This document shows, in pieces, positions 15,588 through 22,212 of a DNA stretch of 22,212 nt (position 1 is its first letter; the number at the start of each line of letters is the position of its first letter). The notes below the pieces were generated by a model. That model saw only the letters and a program-made list of their open reading frames with translations. It was not told where the DNA came from and searched no databases. The translations under genes were made by a program, and so were the position numbers. Source of the DNA: Chloroflexi bacterium UBA4733 (GTDB lineage: Bacteria > Chloroflexota > UBA4733); assembly GCA_002404055.1 (NCBI GenBank), contig DHIZ01000036.1:1-22212 (forward strand). Reading direction: 5' to 3'.

Positions 15588-17840
15588 ATGATCCGTCAGG
15601 CTGCGAACTCCAACGACACCGAACTTCGGGACGGGCTGGCCTGGGTTCGCACCGATACGCTGTCGACGTTGCTGGTATGCGCCGGCGCCGTGCTCTGGCT
15701 CTGGCTGCTGACCTTTTTGCGGCAGCCCGATCAGTTCTGGCCCGGCTGGGGCATCCTGGGCCTGCTGTTCATCGTCGTCTGCGTCTGTTTTTTCCTGCGC
15801 CAGCGCTACTATCTCGCCGCGTGGTTGTTCAGCAGCGCCCTCTTTGGCGGAGTCACTGCCGCTCTTCCCTCCACCGGCACAGCCAACTTTATGCCCTTCC
15901 TGTATCTGCCGGTCGTGCTGGTGACCGGCGCCCTGCTGGGACCAGTCGCCTGTCTCGTGTTCGCCTTTGGAGCCACCGTTGCTCTTCTGCTCGTACCGGC
16001 GACGCAGGGGGGCTCGCCGGCAGCCGGCGTGCTGTGGGCCGCCATTCCCCTGCTGTGGCTGGCCGGCCTGGTCTCCTGGGCGTCCACTCGTAACCTGCTC
16101 ACGGCACTGCGCTGGGCCTGGTCGACCAGTCGGCATGCGGAGCAACACCTGCGCGAGGCCCGCGAGTACCAGGCGCAGCTCGCCGGGGCCAAGCGTCAAC
16201 TGGAGGATGCTAACTACCGCCTGGGGCGCGCCAACGTGGCACTGCACCGGGCGCGCCTGGAAGCGGAGGAGGCGCGCCGGATTAAGGCGCAGTTCGCTGC
16301 CCACGTAAGTCACGAGTTGCGCACCCCGATCAATCTCGTCGTCGGTTTCGCCGAACTCATGCGCGACTATCCGGAAGTGTACGGGGACGTGGCGCTGCCG
16401 CCGGCCTATCTGGCCGACTTGAATGCCCTCTTCCGCAGTGCCAAGCACTTGAAGTCACTGATCGACGACATCCTCGATCTGTCGCAGTTGGATGCCGGTC
16501 AAATGCCGGTCATGCGCGATGTCACCGAGGTTGGGGCGCTGATCCACGAGGTGCTGGCCATCGCCCTACCGCTGGCCGAGCGGAAGCGCCTGACCCTGCG
16601 CTGCGATGTCGCGCCCGATCTGCCTATGCTGTCGATTGATCGCTTGCGCATCCGCCAGGTGTTGCTGAACCTGCTGAACAACGCCACCCGCTTCACCGAT
16701 CACGGCGGTATCACCGTGCGTGCCTACGCGCAAGCGGAGGAGGTCGTGATTGACGTGGCGGATACGGGCATCGGTCTGCAGGCGGCAGACACCGAGCGGC
16801 TCTTCGAGGCCTTTCGGCAGCTTGATGTCTCGCCCACACGCTCGCGGGGCGGAACCGGGCTGGGCCTGGCTATCGCCCGCCGCTTCGTGCAGTTACACGG
16901 CGGCAGGATCTGGGCTGCCAGCGCCGGCCCCGGCCAGGGCAGCACCTTTGCCTTTGCCATCCCGTTGGTTCCGGCGGTAACGGAGACCCTGGGCGAAACC
17001 TCGACTGGTGTACTCGCTCCGGGCCGGCCGGACGCGGCTGCGCCCCGCCGGCGCGCCGACCCCACCGTCGTCGTGCTCGATGAAGATGCAGCAGTCGTCG
17101 GGCTGTTTCGCCGCCACCTCGACGGCTACCGCGTGCTGCAGGCCGCCCGACTGGAAGAGGCGGTGGCGCTGGCAGCATCGACCGCCGCCCACGCCGTGCT
17201 TGCCGATGCCGCCCCCGCCGATGCTGAGCGCCTGCAACGCCAGTTGGACGCCGGCGCGGGCAGCGCGGCAGTCCGTCTGCTCGCCTGCCCAATGCCGAGC
17301 GGCAGACGGCAGGCCCGCACCCTTGGCGTTGTTGATTACCTGGTCAAGCCCGTGGATCGCGACAACCTGCTGGCATCGTTGCGCAGTGTCGCGCCATGGG
17401 CCCGGCGCGTGTTGGTGGTGGACGACCAGCCGGATATGGTCAGCCTGCTCTGCCGTATGCTGCGATCCGCCCCCGAGCCGTACCAGTTGCTCCGCGCCTT
17501 CAGCGGGGAGCAAGCCATGGAGCACCTGCGTACCCAGTCGCCTGATGTCGTACTGCTCGATCTGCTCATGCCGGAGATGGATGGCTTCGCCGTGCTGGAG
17601 CTCATCCGTCGCGAACCCGCGCTGGCGATGATTCCGGTGATTGCGGTCAGCGCCAAAGGCGCTTTCGATCCGCTCGCTCCGTCGGCGGCGCGCGCGCTCA
17701 CGCTGGTGGCGGATCACCCGTTCGCTATCGGCGAGTTACTGCGCCTGGTTCAGACTACTCTGGATGCGCTGCCGCCGGCAACGGAGACCACTGCTGAATC
17801 GCCAGCAGCAGCGCCGGGCGTGTCAGTGGCTTGCGAATAA
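15588..17840 (+). CDS. Membrane hybrid histidine kinase with two C-terminal receiver domains
   Basis: A 750-residue sensor kinase. About six hydrophobic segments fill residues 20-180, with no large extracytoplasmic domain. A coiled-coil linker follows (REAREYQAQLAGAKRQLEDA and onward). The HisKA domain has the phospho-acceptor His242 in SHELRTP. The ATPase domain shows the N-box near 364 (LLNLLNNATRF), DTGIGL at about 392 and GTGLGLAIARR at about 422. Receiver 1 (about 493-600) keeps acidic D498/D500, D540 and K587 but is otherwise weak. Receiver 2 (about 606-740) has D612/D613 and D658 in LLDLLMPEMDG, yet its conserved lysine is replaced by histidine (VADHPFAIGEL). I chose the ATG at 15588; the longer frame to 15351 is a shadow of Uma2. 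It starts 19 bp after Uma2 copy B. Its last 86 bp overlap the convergent regulator gene. Confidence 0.9.
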   Translation: MIRQAANSNDTELRDGLAWVRTDTLSTLLVCAGAVLWLWLLTFLRQPDQFWPGWGILGLLFIVVCVCFFLRQRYYLAAWLFSSALFGGVTAALPSTGTANFMPFLYLPVVLVTGALLGPVACLVFAFGATVALLLVPATQGGSPAAGVLWAAIPLLWLAGLVSWASTRNLLTALRWAWSTSRHAEQHLREAREYQAQLAGAKRQLEDANYRLGRANVALHRARLEAEEARRIKAQFAAHVSHELRTPINLVVGFAELMRDYPEVYGDVALPPAYLADLNALFRSAKHLKSLIDDILDLSQLDAGQMPVMRDVTEVGALIHEVLAIALPLAERKRLTLRCDVAPDLPMLSIDRLRIRQVLLNLLNNATRFTDHGGITVRAYAQAEEVVIDVADTGIGLQAADTERLFEAFRQLDVSPTRSRGGTGLGLAIARRFVQLHGGRIWAASAGPGQGSTFAFAIPLVPAVTETLGETSTGVLAPGRPDAAAPRRRADPTVVVLDEDAAVVGLFRRHLDGYRVLQAARLEEAVALAASTAAHAVLADAAPADAERLQRQLDAGAGSAAVRLLACPMPSGRRQARTLGVVDYLVKPVDRDNLLASLRSVAPWARRVLVVDDQPDMVSLLCRMLRSAPEPYQLLRAFSGEQAMEHLRTQSPDVVLLDLLMPEMDGFAVLELIRREPALAMIPVIAVSAKGAFDPLAPSAARALTLVADHPFAIGELLRLVQTTLDALPPATETTAESPAAAPGVSVACE

Positions 17841-18981
17841 AAGCGCTGGCGCCCAACGCGAGCGCCAGTTCCGCCTCATCCAGCACGGTGCAGACAATAA
17901 TGGGGACGGCCTGGGTGGTCGGGTGGTGGCGCAGCGCCTGCAGGGCATCCCAGCCGTCACGTTTGGGCAGCATGACGTCCAGGATGATCAGGTCCGGCCG
18001 CGTTCGTGCCGCCAGACTGATGCCATCCTCCACGGTTTCCGCCGCAACGATGGCGATCGCCTGACCGGCAAGATAGCGGGTGAGCAACTGGACCATATCG
18101 GGATTGTCGTCCACGACCAGGAGGCAGCGCCCCGGCAGTGGCAGCGTCAGGAGGAGCGTCTCGGCCTGTGCCGACTGCTCGCGCGCCAGGGTTCCGCCGA
18201 GCATCTGTAGCAACTGCTGCACCGCCGGCGGCTGTTCCGCCGGGATGGCAACCGGCTGACTCTCTGCCCCTAACGAAGGCTCGTAGGCGACGGTCAGGCT
18301 CACGCTGCCGTCGGCCATGCCGCAACCGAGCGTGAGCTTCCCAGTGCGCGCCGGCTGTAAGAGGCACTCGGCCAGGCTGATCAGGAGTTGTCGCAGCGCC
18401 GTGCGGTTTGCCGGCAGCAGAATCCCACCGGCCGGTACATGCTCGTGGATGCTGACGCCGCGGCGGATCGCCAGCGGCGCCAGCACCGCTGCGACGCCAC
18501 GCACGACTTCACAGACATCGAGTGGCCCTTCGGTGTGCGCCAGCGCCGCGATGTCACGATCAAAGGCGTCGGTCGGCATGCGGCCACGCTCCGGGCGCGT
18601 CGGTGACGAAGAATCTAGCCGGCGATCCCAGAGCAGTAGCGCCATGGTCTCAACGGCATGGCGCTGCTCCCGGTGGTATTGGGACTGACTCAGGCCAAGC
18701 TCGCTCATGACTTCCCGGTAGGGCAAGGCCTCGATATAGCGCAAGTCCAGGACCTGGATGATCCGGTGCTGCCGCCCCGAGGCTGGGTAGCCTTCTGCCT
18801 TGAGTGTTTCGATAGCGTCCAACAGTATCCGGCGCAAGGCCTGACCGCGGGCGGCCCCGGACTGCGGATGAGCCGGCAGCAGGACGATGGCGAACGGGTG
18901 GTCACGCAGGTGGACGAGGTCGTGCAGGTGTTCGAGCGCATCTTTGACCTGCTCGAAGAACGCAGCGGGGAGACCGTCCAT
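17755..18981 (-). CDS. Response regulator with degenerate ATPase-like domain and C-terminal receiver
   Basis: A 408-residue regulatory protein. The N-terminus (EQVKDALEHLHDLVHLRDHP) resembles an opening I recall from Chloroflexota regulators. Residues about 75-120 look like a sigma-70 region 4-type helix-turn-helix (LPYREVMSELGLSQSQYHRE). Residues about 155-280 have the layout of a histidine-kinase ATPase domain, but the N-box asparagine is missing (LISLAECLLQ) and no DxGxG is present. ATP hydrolysis or kinase activity is unlikely. The receiver (about 286-405) is intact, with D291/D292, phospho-acceptor D335 in LIILDVMLP and K384 in FIRKP. ATG at 18981 with ggag upstream is preferred over GTG at 18996. 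The gene is convergent with the hybrid kinase and is the obvious candidate partner for it. Confidence 0.8.
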   Translation of the reverse strand: MDGLPAAFFEQVKDALEHLHDLVHLRDHPFAIVLLPAHPQSGAARGQALRRILLDAIETLKAEGYPASGRQHRIIQVLDLRYIEALPYREVMSELGLSQSQYHREQRHAVETMALLLWDRRLDSSSPTRPERGRMPTDAFDRDIAALAHTEGPLDVCEVVRGVAAVLAPLAIRRGVSIHEHVPAGGILLPANRTALRQLLISLAECLLQPARTGKLTLGCGMADGSVSLTVAYEPSLGAESQPVAIPAEQPPAVQQLLQMLGGTLAREQSAQAETLLLTLPLPGRCLLVVDDNPDMVQLLTRYLAGQAIAIVAAETVEDGISLAARTRPDLIILDVMLPKRDGWDALQALRHHPTTQAVPIIVCTVLDEAELALALGASAFIRKPLTRPALLLAIQQWSPLPAAAHPE

Positions 18982-19221
18982 CAATTCGCTCCGCACCTGC
19001 CAGGACTACTCTATGATTACAACATGGTCGCTCTGGCGCTATGCCGTGCTTCCCTACGGGCAGCCCTTAGTTTATACTCTCAAGTATCGTGGCGTTTGTT
19101 CTGGTCGGCAACGGCGCGCAGGCGGCCCGACGGTGTCATCACCAGGGCAGCGCCATTCGCTGCATCGACCGAAGCCTGTTCTGTAGCGCGTGACGGTTCA
19201 GTTCAGCAAGGAGTGGCAAGG

Positions 19222-21183
19222 ATGTCTAGATTCCCAACGTTGCCTGCCAGCAGGCGGTCCTTCCTGGCGCGCAGTGCCGGAGTGCTCTTCGCCGGCGGGG
19301 TGGTGCCGCTGCTGGCTGCATGCGGCAGCTCGTCCAGCGCGACTACCTCGGTAACGGCCAGTGCGGTGGCAAGCACGTCGGGCGGCGCGACTGTCGGCAG
19401 CGGCGCGACCGCCGCAAAGCAGGCCGGATCGTCCACCAGTGCGGCCCCCGTCAGTCAGGCAGCAGCCGGACAAGCGGCGCAGGGGAGTGTCACCTGGTTG
19501 GTGCCGGAGGACCCGCTGCTCGACAAGTTCTCGCGCACGGGGATCGTGCCGGACTTCAAGAAAGCGCAGCCTAACATCAATGTGCAGGTGGTCTCCCCCG
19601 GCAGCACGGCCTACGGCGAGAAGCTGCTGGCGTTAGTGGCTGCCGGCACCACGCCGGAGGTCTTTACCGACTGGGGCAACATCGGCATCTTCACCTTGCA
19701 GAGCCACCAGATCGTCACCGACCTCTCTACCTATATCAATCAGGCCAAGATCGACCTGAGCTTCCTGTTGCCGTCCTACGTCACCGAGTACTCGGCCAAC
19801 GGGGGCCTGTATGCAGTACCCTGGAACAGCAACCCAAACTTTATCGTTTACAACAAGACACTGTTCCAGAAGTACAACGTGGCGCTGCCGCCGACCGATT
19901 GGAGCGACAAGACCTGGACCACGGACAAAATGCTGGCGGCGGCGCAGACCCTCACCCATGCCACTGGCGATCCGTCGACTTCGACCTTCGGCCTGATTAT
20001 GGGCGCCGGCTCCATCGGCTCGCTTGGCTGGCTCTGGAACGCTGATCCCTTCAACAACACCGGCGGCCCCGAGGCCTCGACGGTCTACCAGGGTCAACCC
20101 TATGGCCAGGTATACCCGGACCGCCAGGGCATGGTCGACGCCATGACCTGGCTGGCCGACCTTACCCTGAAACAAAAGGTCAGTCCGACTCCTACCGATA
20201 CGAAGGCCTTCTCCACGCAGGGCAACCCCATCTTCAGTGGGCGGGTCGGCATGGCGGCGCCCAGCGTTGCGGCGGGCGGATCTGCCACCCGCCGGCGCTC
20301 CTTGCAGCGGGAGCGGACTCTCTGGTTCTATCTCTTCATCGCGCCCTGGCTGATCGGCTTCCTCTGCTTCACCGTCTACCCGGTCATTGCCTCGTTCTAC
20401 TTCAGCTTCACGCAGTACAACGTGACGCAGGCGCCGATCTGGATCGGGGCGGCCAACTACGGCAACCTGATCCACGACAGTCTGTTCTGGCATTCGCTGG
20501 CGATCACCGGTATCTACGCCATAGTGTCGGTGCCCTTGAACCTGCTGCTGGCCTTCTGTTGCGCGCTGCTGCTGAACGTGCGCCTGCCTTTTATGCGGGT
20601 GCTGCGCACGATCTACTACTTGCCGACGGTGCTGCCCGTCGCCGCTACCTCGGTGCTCTGGTTATTTCTGTTCCTGCCGGAGTTCGGCATCGTCGACTGG
20701 GTGATCCACTCGCTGACCGGTAGGGCCGGCCCCGACTGGTTAGGCGACCCGCAGTGGGTGTTACCGGCGCTTATCCTGATGAGTGTCTGGGGCATCGGCT
20801 CCGCCATGGTGATCTTCCTGGCGGGCTTGCAAGCCATCCCGCCCGAACTCTATGAGGCGGCGCAACTGGACGGCGCCGGCTTGTTCGCCCGTGCCAGGAG
20901 TGTCACGTTTCCGATGGTCACGCCGGTGTTGCTGCTGAACCTGATTCTCGGTCTGATCGGCGCCTCGCAGACCTTTACGCAGCCCTACATCCTGACGCAG
21001 GGCGGGCCCGACTACGCCTCCTACTTCTACAGCCTGTACCTCTACCAGAATGCCTTTGAGTACTTCAAACTCGGTCTGGCCTCGGCCCAGGCCTGGATTC
21101 TCTTCGGGCTGGTCCTCATCTGCACCGTGACGGTCTTCCGTTCCTCGGCGCGCTGGGTGTATTACGGTGGCGAGCGTTCTTAG
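19222..21183 (+). CDS. Fusion of a truncated sugar-binding lipoprotein with a UgpA/MalF-type ABC permease
   Basis: One uninterrupted frame of 653 residues. Residues 1-343 are a family 1 solute-binding protein. It has a twin-arginine-like signal (RRSFLARSAG), lipobox LLAAC with Cys34, a Ser/Ala/Thr linker to about 90, then a binding domain with GTTPEVFTDWGN and VPWNSNPNFIVYNKTLF. It breaks off at FSGRVGM. From Met344 (20251) a complete 310-residue permease follows, with six hydrophobic segments, the N-terminal ERTLWFYLFIAPWLIGF and the ATPase-docking EAA loop ELYEAAQLDGAG near 545. By comparison with the protein at 3909, about 155 C-terminal residues of the binding protein are missing. ATG at 19222 has aaggag eight bases upstream; the longer frame to 18658 is rejected. 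The permease may be translated separately from 20251. A deletion that joined two neighbouring genes, or an assembly error, are both possible. Confidence 0.85.
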   Translation: MSRFPTLPASRRSFLARSAGVLFAGGVVPLLAACGSSSSATTSVTASAVASTSGGATVGSGATAAKQAGSSTSAAPVSQAAAGQAAQGSVTWLVPEDPLLDKFSRTGIVPDFKKAQPNINVQVVSPGSTAYGEKLLALVAAGTTPEVFTDWGNIGIFTLQSHQIVTDLSTYINQAKIDLSFLLPSYVTEYSANGGLYAVPWNSNPNFIVYNKTLFQKYNVALPPTDWSDKTWTTDKMLAAAQTLTHATGDPSTSTFGLIMGAGSIGSLGWLWNADPFNNTGGPEASTVYQGQPYGQVYPDRQGMVDAMTWLADLTLKQKVSPTPTDTKAFSTQGNPIFSGRVGMAAPSVAAGGSATRRRSLQRERTLWFYLFIAPWLIGFLCFTVYPVIASFYFSFTQYNVTQAPIWIGAANYGNLIHDSLFWHSLAITGIYAIVSVPLNLLLAFCCALLLNVRLPFMRVLRTIYYLPTVLPVAATSVLWLFLFLPEFGIVDWVIHSLTGRAGPDWLGDPQWVLPALILMSVWGIGSAMVIFLAGLQAIPPELYEAAQLDGAGLFARARSVTFPMVTPVLLLNLILGLIGASQTFTQPYILTQGGPDYASYFYSLYLYQNAFEYFKLGLASAQAWILFGLVLICTVTVFRSSARWVYYGGERS

Positions 21184-21194
21184 GAAGGCGGACG

Positions 21195-22076
21195 ATGGCT
21201 GAATCGCAGTTAATTGTGCAGCGGCGGGCGAGCAGCCTGCGCCTTGGCAGGGCAGGCATGCACCGGGTCCACATGGGGCTGGCGTTGCTGATCCTGCTGC
21301 CCGGTGCGGTCGTCTTCATCTTCCCCGCCTTCTGGATGGCTATTTCCTCCTTCGAACACGTCGCCCAGATTCTGCAGTATCCGCCGAGCTTCATCCCCAA
21401 CCCCTGGACGTTGCAGGGCTACGCAAAAGGCTTGACTGCCCAGCCCTTTGCCCGCTACTTCGGCAATACTATCGAGATAGCCGTGTTGTCCTCCATCGGC
21501 GGCGTGCTCTCCTCCTCCCTGGCGGCCTTTGCCTTCGCCCGCATCAAGGCGCCGGGATCGGAGGCACTGTTCCTGCTGGTGCTGAGCACGCTCATGCTCC
21601 CCTACGCCGCCGTGATGATCCCCCAATACGTCATGTTCCGCCATCTGGGCTGGATCGACACTTACCTGCCGTTGATCGTGCCCGCCTGGTTCGGTCTGCC
21701 GTTTCAGATCTTTCTCTTCCGGCAGTTTTTTGCAACGATCCCGGAGGAAGCCTTCGAGGCGGCGCGTATCGATGGCTGTGGCTATCCGCGCCTCTACTGG
21801 CAGATCGCCATCCCGCTCTCCATCCCGGTCGTCGCCACCGGCTTGATCTTCCATATTCAGGCCGTCTGGAGCGACTTTCTGGCGCCGCTGATCTACCTAA
21901 ACTCCAATGCCAAGCTGACGGTGTCGCTGGCCCTGGCCGCCTTCCAATCCAGTTGTGATTGCACAGCCTGGAACCAGTTCATGGCTGCTGCACTGCTGGT
22001 GACGCTGGTGCCGATCACCTTGTTCTTCTTCGGTCAGCGCTACATCCTGAGCGGGATCGTGGTGACGTCGCGGTAA
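21195..22076 (+). CDS. ABC sugar-importer permease, UgpE/MalG type
   Basis: The second inner-membrane subunit of a carbohydrate ABC importer, pairing with the permease part of the preceding gene. The 293-residue protein has about six hydrophobic segments. It starts with the typical LLPGAVVFIFPAFWMAISSF and carries the cytoplasmic ATPase-contact loop EEAFEAARIDGCGYPRLYWQ. A C-terminal QRYILSGIVVTSR closes it as in the family. The ATG at 21195 follows aggaaggcgg and lies 11 bp after the upstream stop, so translation is probably coupled. No ATPase gene follows within the window. Many importers of this class share a single distant MsmX/UgpC-like ATPase, which would fit. Confidence 0.93.
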   Translation: MAESQLIVQRRASSLRLGRAGMHRVHMGLALLILLPGAVVFIFPAFWMAISSFEHVAQILQYPPSFIPNPWTLQGYAKGLTAQPFARYFGNTIEIAVLSSIGGVLSSSLAAFAFARIKAPGSEALFLLVLSTLMLPYAAVMIPQYVMFRHLGWIDTYLPLIVPAWFGLPFQIFLFRQFFATIPEEAFEAARIDGCGYPRLYWQIAIPLSIPVVATGLIFHIQAVWSDFLAPLIYLNSNAKLTVSLALAAFQSSCDCTAWNQFMAAALLVTLVPITLFFFGQRYILSGIVVTSR

Positions 22077-22149
22077 GGTGGGCGGGACCCTGCTTCTCCC
22101 TCGTATCGCGCTCCATGCTACGCTAATCGTCACCAGGAAGCGAGGCAGC

Positions 22150-22212
22150 ATGCAGGCCGAAACAGCCACTCTAGACTGGCCGCCCGATCTCTTCGACAGT
22201 GAAGAACAGGAT
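22150..22212 (+). CDS. Start of an unidentified gene, cut by the window edge
   Basis: An ATG at 22150 preceded by the purine-rich aggaagcgaggcagc opens a frame that runs unbroken for 21 codons to the end of the window (MQAETATLDWPPDLFDSEEQ and one more residue). The acidic N-terminus is not enough to name a family. It is on the same strand as the permeases, 73 bp downstream. Confidence 0.4.
   Translation, partial: MQAETATLDWPPDLFDSEEQD

Noticed and set aside
15462..16448. 328-codon minus-strand frame opposite the kinase
   Set aside because: Gln/Gly/Arg-rich low-complexity translation with no domain; it is antisense to the membrane and HisKA region of the kinase.
18658..19221. In-frame extension upstream of the binding protein-permease gene that would make an 841-residue protein
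   Set aside because: It overlaps the minus-strand regulator and contains no family sequence. A clear ribosome site (aaggag) and signal peptide begin at 19222.
18982..19221. Promoters in the divergent gap between the regulator and the fusion gene
   Set aside because: TATGAT at 19012 and TATACT at 19073 resemble -10 boxes, but neither has a plausible -35 partner at the right distance.
19633..20493. 286-codon minus-strand frame opposite the binding-protein part of the fusion
   Set aside because: Composition typical of an antisense shadow, with no family motifs.

Overview
This 22.2-kb window is high-GC, gene-dense bacterial DNA. The best fit is a member of the Chloroflexota, possibly Thermomicrobia-like or an uncultured soil lineage. 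That placement is an inference from three things: several lipoprotein sugar-binding proteins with Ala/Thr/Ser-rich linkers, repeated Uma2-family genes, and a regulator whose N-terminus resembles a type I recall from Chloroflexota. There are no rRNA or tRNA genes, no CRISPR array, and no complete insertion sequence.

Layout, left to right. (1) 1-2873: a type ISP-like restriction-modification gene on the minus strand that ends early at the window edge, divergent from a Uma2 nuclease-like gene. (2) 2886-7654: a catabolic-looking cassette on the plus strand. It holds an AraC/cupin regulator, a lipoprotein sugar-binding protein without permeases, a degenerate hydrolase-like fragment, a phytanoyl-CoA-dioxygenase-family enzyme and an alpha/beta hydrolase. 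(3) 7675-8370: a decayed, frameshifted remnant of an ATP-binding transcriptional regulator, then a short tandem repeat. (4) 8441-12569: minus-strand housekeeping genes hemL, a cobA-hemD fusion and queA. A 107-bp element that can fold into a cloverleaf lies between the last two. (5) 12704-17840: a plus-strand cluster with two Uma2 copies about 81% identical at the protein level. They flank a second orphan sugar-binding lipoprotein, and a membrane hybrid histidine kinase follows the second copy. (6) 17755-18981: a minus-strand regulator with a degenerate ATPase-like domain and a receiver domain, whose end overlaps the kinase tail antisense by 86 bp. (7) 19222-22076: an ABC sugar-importer region in which a truncated binding protein is fused in frame to the first permease (UgpA/MalF type), followed by the second permease (UgpE/MalG type). 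A new gene begins at 22150 and leaves the window.

How the genes work together. Three binding proteins share a lipobox signal and a low-complexity linker, but there is only one permease pair and no ABC ATPase. Import would need an ATPase encoded elsewhere. The first binding protein sits with an AraC regulator and oxidative and hydrolytic enzymes, suggesting uptake and breakdown of a glycoside or related compound. The second sits just upstream of a sensor kinase, with Uma2 between, and may serve sensing rather than transport. The third has lost its C-terminal half through the fusion.

The strongest anomalies are the binding protein::permease fusion, the cloverleaf palindrome, the duplicated Uma2 genes bracketing a binding-protein gene, and the overlapping two-component pair. 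No canonical defence or mobile system is complete here.
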